Counted from the stretch's first letter, positions 43,248-52,800 are shown. The stretch: 54,808 bases of DNA from Rhodococcus yananensis (GCF_020515525.1 NZ_JAIYEP010000024.1:1-54808); one strand, 5' to 3'. Numbers and translations: made by a program. Notes: generated from the letters alone by a model not told the origin.

Positions 43248-44447
43248 ATGGGACCACGCATCACCGTCGTCGGGATCGGCGCAGACGGCTGGGCCGGCGT
43301 GCCGGCGGCCGTCCGCGACCGGGTGCTCGCCGCCGACGTGCTGCTCGGGGGCTCCCGTCACCTCGCCCTGGTGCCGCCCACCGACGCGGTCCGCGAACCC
43401 TGGCCGTCGCCGCTGCTCACCGGGCTGGACGAACTGCTCGCGCGCCACACCGGCACGGTGGTGGCACTCGCGTCCGGTGATCCGCTCGTCTCCGGGATCG
43501 GCACCACGTTGATCCGCCGGCTCGGCGCCGCTGCCGTCGAGGTCATCCCCGCCGTGTCGTCGGTGGCGTTGGCGCGGGCGCGGATGGGGTGGTCCGACGA
43601 GGAGTGCGACACCGTCACCCTCGTCGGTCGCGACCACGCCGCGTTGCGGCGGTACCTCACCCGCGGGCGGAAACTGATCGTGCTCACCTCCACCGGGGCG
43701 AGCGTCGCCCCGATCGCCCGGATGCTCGTCGACGAGGGTTTCGCCGAGTCGCGGGTGGCGATCCTCGGTGATCTCGGCGGCGACGAGACCCGTCGCGACT
43801 CGTCCGCCCGCGAACTGGTCGATGCGACGGGCCCCGACCTGAGCCTGCTGTGTATCGAATGTGCCGGATCCGCAGGATATTCCACGGTTCCGGGGCTACC
43901 CGACGACGTGTTCGACCACGACGGTCAGATCAGCAAACGCCCGATCCGTGTCGCGGCGGTGTGCGCGTTGGCGCCGCGCCCCGGCGAGTTGCTGTGGGAC
44001 GTCGGTGCGGGGGCCGGATCCGTCGGGATCGAATGGGCACGGACCGATCCGCGGTGCCGCGCGATCGCGATCGAGAAGGATCCCGTCCGCGCCGACCGGA
44101 TCGAGCGCAACGCGGCGGCACTCGGGGTTCCGACGGTGCGTGTGGTGCGCGGTGGTGCCCCGGAAGCGTTGACCGGCCTCGACGTCCCGGATGCGATCTT
44201 CGTCGGTGGTGGCGGGAGTCGTGCCGGTGTTCTCGAATCGTGCTGGGCGTCTCTGCGCCCCGGTGGCCGACTCGTCGTGCACGCGGTGACGCTCGAGACC
44301 GAGGCGGTGCTCGTCCGGTGGTTCACCGAGCACGGCGGGGAACTCGGCCGGATCTCGGTGGAGCAGGCCGCACCGATCGGAACGTTCACCGGGTGGCAGT
44401 CGATTCGCCCGGTGGTGCAGTGGGTCGTCGTGAAAGGCGAGAAATGA
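43248..44447 (+). CDS. cobL: Precorrin-6B C5,C15-methyltransferase (decarboxylating)
   Basis: CobL methylates C5 and C15 and decarboxylates the ring C acetate of precorrin-6B. The N-terminal CbiE-type tetrapyrrole methylase (about 1-200) starts ITVVGIGADGW and has LASGDPLVSGIG. The C-terminal CbiT domain (about 215-399) has the SAM motif LLWDVGAGAGSVGIEWAR and IFVGGGGSRAGVLE. It has 399 residues, normal for the fused form. It overlaps cobM by 4 bp (ATGA). The mRNA appears leaderless. Confidence 0.95.
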   Translation: MGPRITVVGIGADGWAGVPAAVRDRVLAADVLLGGSRHLALVPPTDAVREPWPSPLLTGLDELLARHTGTVVALASGDPLVSGIGTTLIRRLGAAAVEVIPAVSSVALARARMGWSDEECDTVTLVGRDHAALRRYLTRGRKLIVLTSTGASVAPIARMLVDEGFAESRVAILGDLGGDETRRDSSARELVDATGPDLSLLCIECAGSAGYSTVPGLPDDVFDHDGQISKRPIRVAAVCALAPRPGELLWDVGAGAGSVGIEWARTDPRCRAIAIEKDPVRADRIERNAAALGVPTVRVVRGGAPEALTGLDVPDAIFVGGGGSRAGVLESCWASLRPGGRLVVHAVTLETEAVLVRWFTEHGGELGRISVEQAAPIGTFTGWQSIRPVVQWVVVKGEK

Positions 44448-45205
44448 CAGTCCATTTCGTGGGATCGGGGCCGGGTGCGGCGGATCTGTTGACGCTGCGC
44501 GCGGCGAACCTGCTCCGGGGCGCCCCGGTCGTGCTGTACGCGGGTACCTACCTCGATGCCGAGATCCTCGCGCACTGCCGCGACGACGCCGAGCTCGTCG
44601 ACACCCGGCATCTCGATCTCGACGCGATCACCGAGCACCTGGTGGACGCGCACCGGCGGGGGCTCGACGCGGTGCGGTTGTGTTCGGGTGACCCGTCGCT
44701 GTACTCGGCGCTCACCGAGCAGACCCGTCGGCTCGACGCCGTCGGGATCCCGTGGGACGTCACCCCCGGTGTGCCCGCGTATGCGGCGGCGGCGGCGACG
44801 CTCGGCGCGGAGTTGACCGTGCCCGAACTCGTCCAGACCGTGGTGCTCACACGCACGCAGGCCCGGTCGACGGCGATGCCCGACACGGAGGCGCTCGTGC
44901 GGGTAGCCGGGTTGCAGGCGAGTCTCGTTCTGCACCTGGCGATCACCCGTATCCGTGTGCTCGCCGAGGAGCTCGCCGGCGAGTACGGTGCCGACTGTCC
45001 GGTCGCGGTCGTGGCGTTCGCGTCACGCCCGAACCAGTTGGTGCTGTGCGGGACTCTCGCCGACATCGCCGATCGTGTCGAGGGGGCGGGGCTCCGGCAC
45101 ACCGCGGTGATCCTCGTCGGGCGGGCGTTGGCCGTGCGGGAACGCAACGATGTGGCGTGTTCGCACCTGTACGACCCGGCTCGGGAGCGGCACCGGGACG
45201 GGTGA
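44444..45205 (+). CDS. cobM: Precorrin-4 C11-methyltransferase
   Basis: CobM methylates C11 of precorrin-4 with SAM. It begins VHFVGSGPGAADLLTLRAANLL, has VRLCSGDPSLYSAL (about 82) and VTPGVPAYAAAAATLGAELTVPELVQTVVLTR (about 106-138), all typical of the family, and is 253 residues long. It is the second gene of the leaderless cobL-cobM pair and is convergent with the MarR gene, 5 bp away. Confidence 0.95.
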   Translation: MTVHFVGSGPGAADLLTLRAANLLRGAPVVLYAGTYLDAEILAHCRDDAELVDTRHLDLDAITEHLVDAHRRGLDAVRLCSGDPSLYSALTEQTRRLDAVGIPWDVTPGVPAYAAAAATLGAELTVPELVQTVVLTRTQARSTAMPDTEALVRVAGLQASLVLHLAITRIRVLAEELAGEYGADCPVAVVAFASRPNQLVLCGTLADIADRVEGAGLRHTAVILVGRALAVRERNDVACSHLYDPARERHRDG

Positions 45206-45210
45206 AGACG

Positions 45211-45675
45211 TCAGCGGCGCAGACCTCGATGGTGCTCGACGAGCCGTTGCAGCAGGTCGAGCAGCCGAGCCGACTCGTCGGGGCCGAGCGCACCGACGAG
45301 CGAGTGCTGCGCGGCGCGCACACCTGCGTCGAGCCGGTCGAGTCGTGCCCGCCCCTCCTCGGTCAGCTGGGAGAGTTTGCGGCTGCCGTGCGCCGGGTCG
45401 GGGGAGCGGGCCACGAGACCGTCGGCCTCGAGCCGGTCGAGGACCCCGGAGACGTCGCTGCGGTCCATCGCGAGTCGGCGTCCGAGCGCCGACTGGCTGA
45501 TCGGGCCGAGCTCGGCGAGCCCGGCCAGCACGGAGTAGTCGGCCCGCTCGGCCGTGCCGATCTCACCGACGACCAGGCGGTGCGAGTCCGCGGCGAGCAG
45601 TGAGATCAGCCAGGTGGGGGCATCCCAGAGTCGTCCGGGCGGAACGATCCGCCCGAACTGGTCCTCGGTGTTCAC
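45211..45675 (-). CDS. MarR-family transcriptional regulator
   Basis: This 154-residue winged-helix regulator has the MarR pattern: YSVLAGLAELGPISQSALGRRLAMDRSDVSGVLDRLEADGLVARSPDPAHGSRK, covering the recognition helix and the wing, flanked by dimerisation helices. The GTG start overlaps the stop of the Cys-tail gene (GTGA), so the two form one transcript. The target and ligand are unknown; regulation of its partner gene is most likely. Confidence 0.88.
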   Translation of the reverse strand: MNTEDQFGRIVPPGRLWDAPTWLISLLAADSHRLVVGEIGTAERADYSVLAGLAELGPISQSALGRRLAMDRSDVSGVLDRLEADGLVARSPDPAHGSRKLSQLTEEGRARLDRLDAGVRAAQHSLVGALGPDESARLLDLLQRLVEHHRGLRR

Positions 45676-46280
45676 TGCGCCGCTGAACCCTGGGCGGACG
45701 GATCGCCGACGGGAATGGTCGCGCCGAGCGTGTCGTCTCCGCATCCGCAGTCGTCGCATCCGCACCCGTCGGTCCCGGCGTCGCCGCACGGACCGGAATA
45801 GGTGACGTCGTCGGCGTCGCAGTCGAGAACGCCACCGAAGCGCGCCGCGAAGTCGTCGTCGAGTTCGTGGGTGAGGGCGTGGATCTCCTCGACGAGGTTG
45901 ATCAGGTGCTGCGGCGCGAAGGGGTCGGCGTCGAGCAGGGTCGACACGAGCAGGTGTCCGCGGTCGAGGACGAACCGCAGACGCGGCCAGCTCTCGCCGA
46001 GTTCGAGCAGCGCGGTCGTCGACTCCGGGCTCTCCGTGACCTCGTCGAGCACCGACGTCCACACGTGCAGCTGAGGCCCGTCCTCCGCGACACCGACGTA
46101 CACGCCGAATCCGTGTACGGGGATCGCGATGTCGCCGTCGTCGTCGACGTCGGGGGAGTCGGAGAGCAGATCGGCCAGCGCTCGCACCGCCAGATCGCGC
46201 AGCTGGTCGCGACTGTCGGTGGCGACGGCGTAGGCGCCGTCGAGTTGCAGGGGCTGATCGGGGGATGCGTGCTCGGTCAC
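45672..46280 (-). CDS. YbjN-like protein with Cys-rich C-terminal tail
   Basis: Residues about 1-150 look like the YbjN / type III chaperone-like fold (FGVYVGVAEDGPQLHVWTSVLDEV, LRFVLDRGHLLVSTLLDADPFAPQHLINLVEEI). The tail (about 158-190) holds six Cys in about 33 residues (C-x9-11-C-x7-CGC-x2-CGC pattern with many Asp), suggesting metal binding. The GTG at 46280 is 6 nt after a TACTGT -10 box, so the mRNA is probably leaderless. Its location among cob genes and coupling to a MarR gene suggest a metal- or redox-related role, but that is inference. Confidence 0.65.
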   Translation of the reverse strand: MTEHASPDQPLQLDGAYAVATDSRDQLRDLAVRALADLLSDSPDVDDDGDIAIPVHGFGVYVGVAEDGPQLHVWTSVLDEVTESPESTTALLELGESWPRLRFVLDRGHLLVSTLLDADPFAPQHLINLVEEIHALTHELDDDFAARFGGVLDCDADDVTYSGPCGDAGTDGCGCDDCGCGDDTLGATIPVGDPSAQGSAAQ

Positions 46281-46286
46281 GCGTCC

Positions 46287-46292
46287 ACAGTA
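46287..46292 (-). promoter_or_regulatory. -10 box TACTGT of the Cys-tail/MarR operon
   Basis: On the minus strand TACTGT is 6 nt upstream of GTG 46280. The promoter would extend into the 3' end of cobIJ, which stops at 46298. Confidence 0.5.
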
Positions 46293-46297
46293 CGCGG

Positions 46298-47815
46298 CTA
46301 CCCGACCGAACGTCGCGTCCACACCTGCCCGCTCGCGGTCACCGAGGTGCCCTCGGCTCCGACGATGAGCAGGCATTTCATGTCGATGCTCGCCGGATCC
46401 AGTTTCTCGAGGGTGGTCACCTCGAGGGATTCGGCGGGTCGTCCGACGTCCCGTCCGATCACTACCACGGTGTCCGGGCGGCGATGCCGGAGCAGAACGG
46501 CCTTCGCGTCGGCGACCTGCGTGGTCCGCGACCGGGACGCCGGGTTGTAGACCGCGAGCACCAGGTCGGCCTCCGCGACCGCGGTGAGCCGGCGTTCGAT
46601 GACGTCCCACGGCTTGAGCCGATCCGACAGGCTCATCACCGCGAAGTCCCCGCCCACCGGTGCGCCGGCCCGGGCGGCGACGGCCTGCACCGCCGACACC
46701 CCGGGCAACACCCGGATGGGAACCGTCGCGTACTTCTCGTCGCCCGCGGCTTCGAACACGGCCGATGCCATCCCGAACACCCCGGCGTCGCCACCGGAGA
46801 CGACGGCGACCGTCTCCCCGGCGAGCGCGAGATCCAGCGCGAAACGGGCGCGGTCGATCTCGACGGTGTTGCCCGTCGAGTGCCGGTGCAGCCCCGGCCG
46901 GACCGGAACCCGATCGACGTACGGGCCGTAGCCGACCACGTGGTCGACGCCGGCGAGTGCTTCCGAGACCTCGGGGGTGATCCACTTCTCGTCGGCCGGT
47001 CCGAGGCCGACGACGAGAAGTTCCTGTGCCGCAACGGGTTCGGTGGTCGATGTGGTGCCGGGCCGCGACCGGTCGGCGACGTGCCGGTTGCGCGGTGCCC
47101 GGTCGCCGGGGGCGAGGACCACCGAGAAGTACGGCACGGTGGACGGATCCACGTCGGCGGCCGGTACCACCCGCTGCGCGTCCATGGACGCCCGTTCCAC
47201 GTACAGCGCATCGTCGAGCCGGCCGGACTGTGCGAGCGCGCCGCGGACGGCGTCGAACGTCCGGCCCAGTTTCATGATCACGGCGCCGTCCGTGTCGGCG
47301 AGGCGCCGCGCCAACTCGGGTTCGGGCAGGGTTCCGGGCAGAACGGTGAGGACGTCGGTGCGTCGCACCAGCGGCTCGGCGGTCGCGGCCGCCGCCGCGG
47401 AGAAGGACGTCACGCCGGGTACGACCTCGGCCGGGTAGGCGGGGGCGAGCCGGTCGTGCACGTACATGTACGAGCCGTAGAACAGCGGGTCCCCCTCGCA
47501 CAGCACCACCACGGTGCGGCCCGCGTCGAGGTGTGCGGCCAGGCGGTTCGCGCAGTCGTCGTAGAAGTCGGCGATCGCGCCGTCGTAGCCGCCGGGGTGG
47601 TCGGTGCTGCCCGTCGTCACCGGGTACACCAGGGGTTCCTCGAGCACACCGGCGGGGATGAGGTCGGCGGCGATGCCCCGCGCGATGGACCTCCCGTGGG
47701 TGCCGGAGTGGTAGGCGATCACGTCGGCCTCGCCGATGAGGCGGGCGGCCTTGCGGGTGATCAGTTCGGGGTCGCCGGGTCCCAGACCCACGCCGTAGAG
47801 CCGTCCGGTGGTCAT
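46298..47815 (-). CDS. cobIJ: Fused precorrin-2 C20- and precorrin-3B C17-methyltransferase
   Basis: Two tetrapyrrole methylases are joined. Residues about 1-250 are CobI (LYGVGLGPGDPELITRKAARLI, CEGDPLFYGSYMYVHDRL, EVVPGVTSFSAAAA). Residues about 262-505 are CobJ (LLVVGLGPADEKWITPE, VSGGDAGVFGMASAV, PGVSAVQAVAARAGAPVGGDFAVMSLSD). CobI converts precorrin-2 to precorrin-3A; CobJ contracts the ring by methylating C17 of precorrin-3B. The 505-residue fusion is the same architecture as in mycobacteria. ATG overlaps the cobH stop (ATGA). Confidence 0.95.
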   Translation of the reverse strand: MTTGRLYGVGLGPGDPELITRKAARLIGEADVIAYHSGTHGRSIARGIAADLIPAGVLEEPLVYPVTTGSTDHPGGYDGAIADFYDDCANRLAAHLDAGRTVVVLCEGDPLFYGSYMYVHDRLAPAYPAEVVPGVTSFSAAAAATAEPLVRRTDVLTVLPGTLPEPELARRLADTDGAVIMKLGRTFDAVRGALAQSGRLDDALYVERASMDAQRVVPAADVDPSTVPYFSVVLAPGDRAPRNRHVADRSRPGTTSTTEPVAAQELLVVGLGPADEKWITPEVSEALAGVDHVVGYGPYVDRVPVRPGLHRHSTGNTVEIDRARFALDLALAGETVAVVSGGDAGVFGMASAVFEAAGDEKYATVPIRVLPGVSAVQAVAARAGAPVGGDFAVMSLSDRLKPWDVIERRLTAVAEADLVLAVYNPASRSRTTQVADAKAVLLRHRRPDTVVVIGRDVGRPAESLEVTTLEKLDPASIDMKCLLIVGAEGTSVTASGQVWTRRSVG

Positions 47816-48462
47816 TCCCGCTCCTGTGCCAGTGCGTTGAGCGCGGACGACGCCATCGCCGATCCGCCGCGTCGACCCCGCACCGCCAGATACGGAATCT
47901 GCAGTCGGTGCGCGATCAGCGCCTCCTTGGATTCTGCCGCCCCGATGAACCCGACCGGGACCCCGACGATCGCGGCGGGCCGGGGCGCGCCGGCATCGAG
48001 CATCTCGAGCAGATGGAACAGGGCGGTCGGGGCGTTGCCGACCGCGACGACCGCGCCGTCGAGGCGGTCCTCCCACAGTGACACCGCCGCCGCCGACCGG
48101 GTCGTTCCCCACTGCCGCGCGAGTTCGGGGACGCGGGGATCGCCCAGCAGGCAGAGCACGTCGTTGTCGGCGGGCAGTCTCCTGCGCGTCACCCCCGCGG
48201 CGACCATGTTCGCGTCCGCGAGGATCGGGGCGCCGGCCTCGAGTGCGGTCCGGGCCGCGCTCACCAGGCCGGGGTGGATCGCGAGGTCGCGGGCGAGGTC
48301 GGTCTGGCCGGAGGCATGGATCATGCGCACCGCGATCTTCTCGGCGTCGGCGGGGACGGACGTGAGATCGGATTCGGCGCGGATCGTCGCGAACGAGCGC
48401 ACATAGATTTCGTCGCCGTCGGTCTCGTACTCGTAGCGGCGGGGCGGGGGAGTGGGTGTCAC
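47812..48462 (-). CDS. cobH: Precorrin-8X methylmutase
   Basis: CobH moves a methyl group from C11 to C12 to form hydrogenobyrinic acid. The catalytic His is in VRMIHASGQTD near residue 46, with DANMVAAGV, GNAPTALFHLLEML and PAAIVGVPVGFIGAAESKE (about 165) as further family motifs. It has 216 residues. GTG 48462 overlaps the cobG stop by 4 bp. Confidence 0.95.
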   Translation of the reverse strand: MTPTPPPRRYEYETDGDEIYVRSFATIRAESDLTSVPADAEKIAVRMIHASGQTDLARDLAIHPGLVSAARTALEAGAPILADANMVAAGVTRRRLPADNDVLCLLGDPRVPELARQWGTTRSAAAVSLWEDRLDGAVVAVGNAPTALFHLLEMLDAGAPRPAAIVGVPVGFIGAAESKEALIAHRLQIPYLAVRGRRGGSAMASSALNALAQERE

Positions 48463-49562
48463 TGTGGAACTCCTGTGTGCGTCGAGCCGTCGGCGAGAAC
48501 GAGACTGTGCGGGGAATTCGGTGCGCCGCAAGCACGTTCGCAACCGACGATGTGCACGCGCGTGTGCGGTGCACCGGCGGCGACGGTGCGGCGGGCCAGC
48601 GACCGCGTGTCACCCCGGGCGAGGTTACACCCGGGCGCGCCGGTGCACGCCGTCACCCGGGGCCACGCCGAATCGCCGGTCAGGACGAATCCGGCGTCGT
48701 GCAGTGCGCCGGTGTCGGTGCCGGCGGGTAGCACCAGCGAACGCCACGGTGTGACGATCACGTCGCCGGGCAGCACGGAGACCATCGCCGGGGTGAGGAT
48801 TCCGAGCGGCACCAGCGCCGACACCGCACCGCCGAGGTCGCCGTACTCCATCTCGGTGGCCCGAATCGGGGGTGCGGTTCCGGTGCCGCCGAGCTCCGCG
48901 CCGCGGCCGGGCAGTTGCCGCACGTGCCACAGCGTGCCGCGGACGCGGGTGAACCGCACCGCGCAGGCGATCAACTCCTCGACGACCTCGGTCAACGGCA
49001 CGGTCGGACCGGCCCGTGGGCCCACGGTCACCCGCGCGGTGTTCTCGTCCACCGCGACCGCCCCCAGATCGCAGCGCAGGGCGGCGACGTCGCCGCGACC
49101 GTCGTCGAATCCGAACAGGAACCGGCCGGGCAGGTCGGCGAGCTCGGGCCGTGCGCACAGCGCTACGTCGAGCTCGCCGGGAAGCGCGCGTACGTCGGCG
49201 AGGCCGCCGACGAGACCGGACAGCGGTGACGCCACGATGTTGCGCACCCGTTCGTGGGTCGCGGACGGCAGGAAACCCGCGTCCGACACGGTGCGGGTCA
49301 GCCCGTCGGGCACCGCGCCGCACTCGTCGAGTGTGATGCCTCTGAGCTGCAGGTTTCCGCGGGAGGTGAGGTGGATGTCGCCGTCGGCGAACTGCTGCGC
49401 CGCCGCCGAGAGCGCGCCGAGCGCCCCGGCGGGCAGCCGGCCCCCGGGTGCGCGCAACCGGATCAGTGCACCGTCGGCCGCGACGAACGGTCGCAGCAGA
49501 CCGGGGCAGCGGTCGGGGGGAAGGTCTGGCGGGACGTGCTCCACGGGGCCACATGGTTGCAC
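48459..49562 (-). CDS. cobG: Precorrin-3B synthase
   Basis: CobG is a monooxygenase related to sulfite/nitrite reductase that uses O2 to make precorrin-3B; it marks the aerobic pathway. Ferredoxin-like half-domains with LTSRGNLQLRGI (about 70) are followed by the [4Fe-4S] ligands in ACTGAPGCNLA and GCERACG near residues 310-350. It has 367 residues. GTG 49562 gives the expected N-terminus but has only a weak ribosome site. It heads the cobG-cobH-cobIJ operon, and no riboswitch is visible on its strand. Confidence 0.9.
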   Translation of the reverse strand: MQPCGPVEHVPPDLPPDRCPGLLRPFVAADGALIRLRAPGGRLPAGALGALSAAAQQFADGDIHLTSRGNLQLRGITLDECGAVPDGLTRTVSDAGFLPSATHERVRNIVASPLSGLVGGLADVRALPGELDVALCARPELADLPGRFLFGFDDGRGDVAALRCDLGAVAVDENTARVTVGPRAGPTVPLTEVVEELIACAVRFTRVRGTLWHVRQLPGRGAELGGTGTAPPIRATEMEYGDLGGAVSALVPLGILTPAMVSVLPGDVIVTPWRSLVLPAGTDTGALHDAGFVLTGDSAWPRVTACTGAPGCNLARGDTRSLARRTVAAGAPHTRVHIVGCERACGAPNSPHSLVLADGSTHTGVPQ

Positions 49563-49582
49563 ATCCCGGAAATCGGGTGCGT

Positions 49583-49588
49583 TAGGCT
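49583..49588 (+). promoter_or_regulatory. -10 box TAGGCT of the cobN operon
   Basis: TAGGCT is 6 nt upstream of 49595, the first base of the riboswitch P1 stem, which is therefore the likely transcription start. It lies only about 20 bp from the divergent cobG start codon. Confidence 0.6.
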
Positions 49589-49594
49589 GTGGAC

Positions 49595-49763
49595 GCCGTG
49601 GTGTACGGGAAGCCGGTGGAAGACCGGCGCGGCCCTCGCCACTGTGAGCGGGTAGTTGCTCACCCTCGTCCGTTCCGGTCCGCCGGAACGGAGACCACTG
49701 GACGCATGTCCGGGAAGGTCGGTGCGGCAGCGGTGATCCGTCAGCCAGGAGACCGGCCACGGC
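49595..49763 (+). promoter_or_regulatory. Cobalamin riboswitch of the cobN-cobF operon
   Basis: The P1 stem is GCCGTGG (49595-49601) with CCACGGC (49757-49763). The core ACGGGAAGCCGGTGGAAGAC, GCGGCCCTCGCCACTGTGAG and GTCAGCCAGGAGACCGGCC are textbook cobalamin riboswitch elements, with a long GTTCCGG/CCGGAAC side hairpin (about 49671-49689). It ends 33 nt before the ATG of a short leader ORF and 65 nt before cobN. Confidence 0.95.
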
Positions 49764-49796
49764 ATGTGTAGTCCACGAGGGTTTTGGAGACTGAAC

Positions 49797-49832
49797 ATGG
49801 CCGTGTGCCTTTGGTTTTGCGGTGCGTCGTGA
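49797..49832 (+). CDS. Short leader peptide coupled to cobN
   Basis: The ORF encodes MAVCLWFCGAS (11 residues) and has a ribosome site (TTTGGAG, 49784-49789) 7 nt before its ATG. Its TGA (49830-49832) overlaps the cobN GTG (49829-49831) in a GTGA arrangement. The same frame is open back to an ATG at 49764, which would give 22 residues starting right after the riboswitch. cobN itself has no ribosome site, so its translation probably depends on ribosomes ending the leader. Two Cys and one Trp are notable in so short a peptide. Confidence 0.6.
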   Translation: MAVCLWFCGAS

Positions 49833-52800
49833 CGCGCCTCGCTCTGCTGTCGACGTCCGACACCGACCTGCTGTCGGCCCGCGCGAGCGGCGTCGACTAC
49901 GCCGTCGGCAACCCGGCCCGGCTCGACGTGACCGGCGAACTCCCCGCCCTGATCGACGGCGCCGACCTGGTGATCGTCCGGATCCTCGGCTCCGCCCGCA
50001 CCTGGCAGGACGGCCTCGACGCGGTGCTCGCCCGCGGCGTGCCCGTCGTCGTCCTCGGCGGTGAACGCACCCCGGACGCCGAACTGATGAGCCATTCGAC
50101 GGTGCCCATCGGCACCGCCGCCGAGGCCCACCGCTATCTCGCGCACGGCGGCCCCGACAACCTCGCGCAACTGCACGCGTTCCTGTCCGACACCGTGCTG
50201 CTCGGCGGTGAGGGATTCGAACCGCCCGTCGAACTGCCCGAATGGGGTGTGCTCGACCGACCGGCCCCCGCGGACGAGAACCTGCCGCGGGTCGGTGTGC
50301 TCTTCTACCGCGCGCACCACACCAGCGGAAACGTGCAGTTCGTCGACGATCTCGCCGACGCGATCGACGCGACCGGCACCGCGCGGGCCACCGTGATCCA
50401 CTGCGCATCGCTGCGCGGTGCCCCCGACGATCTGCTCGCCGAACTGGGCACCCTCGACGCGCTCGTCGTGACCGTCCTCGCCGCGGGTGGCACCACCCCC
50501 GCCGCGGTCGGTGCGGGCGGTGAGGACGAGTCGTGGGACGTCGGTGCCCTCGCCGCCCTCGACATCCCGATCCTGCAGGCGCTGTGCCTGACGTGGAGCC
50601 GCGACAGCTGGGCCGACTCCGACGACGGTGTGTCCCCGATGGATTCGGCCACGCAGATCGCCGTGCCCGAATTCGACGGGCGCATCATCACCGTCCCGTT
50701 CTCGTTCAAGGAACTCGACGCCGACGGTCTGCCCCGCTACGTCACCGATCCCGAACGCTGCCGTCGCGTCGCGGGGATCGCCGTCGCCCACGCGAAGCTA
50801 CGGCACACCCCGCCGGCGCAGCGGCGCGTCGCGATCATGCTGTCGGCGTACCCGACCAAGCACTCCCGCGTCGGCAACGCCGTCGGACTCGACACCCCGG
50901 TGTCGGCGATCCGGCTGCTGCGGGCGCTGCGCGACGCCGGCTACGACCTCGGGGACGGCTTCCCCGGCATGGACGTCGACGACGACACCGACGCCGGGAA
51001 CACCCTGATCCACGCGCTGATCGACGCCGGTGGCCAGGACGAGGAATGGCTCACCGCCGACCAGTTGGCCGGCAATCCGGTGCGGGTGACCGCCGATCAG
51101 TACCGCACCTGGACCGCGGACCTGCCCACCGAACTCGCCGACGCGATGACGCAGGCGTGGGGTGAGGCACCCGGTTCGTTGTTCGTCGACGCGGACGCGA
51201 TCGTCCTCGCAACCCTGCAGGCCGGCAACGTCGTGCTGATGATCCAGCCGCCGCGCGGCTTCGGCGAGAACCCGGTCGCGATCTACCACGATCCCGACAT
51301 GGCGCCCTCGCACCACTACCTCGCCGCCTACCGGTGGGTGGAACACGGATTCGGGGCCGACGCCGTCGTGCACCTCGGCAAACACGGCTCGATGGAATGG
51401 TTGCCCGGCAAGAACGCCGGACTGTCCGCGTCGTGCGCCACCGACGCCGCCATCGGCAACCTGCCGCTGATCTACCCGTTCCTCGTCAACGACCCCGGTG
51501 AGGGTGCGCAGGCCAAACGCCGTGCACACGCCACCATCGTCGACCACCTGATCCCGCCGATGGCGCGCGCCGAATCGTACGGCGACATCGCCCGGCTCGA
51601 ACAACTCCTCGACGAGTACTCGAACATCGCGGCGATGGACCCGGCGAAACTGCCCGCGATCCGCGCCCAGATCTGGACGCTGATCCAGGCCGCGAAACTC
51701 GACCACGACCTCGGGCTCGACGACCGGCCGCACGACGCCGAATTCGACGACTTCCTGCTGCACGTCGACGGCTGGTTGTGCGAGGTCAAGGACGCGCAGA
51801 TCCGCGACGGCCTGCACGTGCTCGGCGGTGCACCCGACGGTGAGGCCCGGGTGAACCTGGTGCTGTCGATCCTGCGTGCGGCGCAGGTGTGGGGCGGCAA
51901 GTCGCACGCCGTGCCCGGGCTGCGCAGCGCACTCGGATTGAAGCCCGACGCCCCGCTCGGCGAGATCGACGCCGTCGAAACGCAGGCCCGTGCCCTGGTG
52001 CAGGCCATGGAGGACGGCGGCTGGACGATCGACTCGGCCGCGGCCACCGTCGAATCCGTCCTCGGGCGTTCCGACGCGGAGGTCGCGAAGGTTCTCGCGT
52101 TCGCCGCCGAACAGGTCGTTCCGCGGCTCGCGCAGACCACCGACGAACTCGACGCCGTGCTGCACGCCCTCGACGGCGGGTACATCCCGGCCGGGCCGTC
52201 CGGATCGCCGCTGCGCGGCCTCGTCAACGTCCTGCCCACCGGTCGCAACTTCTACACCGTCGACCCGAAGGCGGTACCGAGCCGCCTGGCCTACGACACC
52301 GGTGTCGCCCTCGCCGACAACCTGATCGAACGGTATCTGGCCGACACCGGCGAATACCCGACGTCGGTGGGACTGTCGGTGTGGGGTACCTCCGCGATGC
52401 GCACCGCCGGTGACGACATCGCCGAGGTCCTCGCCCTCATCGGTGTCCGCCCCGAATGGGACGCCGAATCCCGGCGCGTCAAGGAACTGACCGTGGTGCC
52501 GCTCGCCGACCTCGGCCGGCCCCGCATCGACGTCACCGTCCGCATCTCCGGGTTCTTCCGCGACGCGTTCCCCCACGTCATCGGCATGCTCGACGACGCC
52601 ATCCGGATGGTCGCCGCGCTCGACGAACCGGACGAGCAGAACTACGTGCGGGCCCACGCGCGGCGCGACGAAGCCGAGCACGGCGACGCCGACCGCGCGG
52701 TGCGCCGCATCTTCGGATCGAAACCGGGTTCCTACGGCGCGGGCATCCTGCAACTCATCGACTCCGGCAACTGGCGCACCGACGCCGACCTCGCCGAGGT

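Noticed and set aside
49784-49828. Upstream TTG or GTG start for cobN
   Set aside because: The added residues (METEHGRVPL) do not fit CobN N-termini, while GTG 49829 matches the family and is joined to the leader ORF stop.
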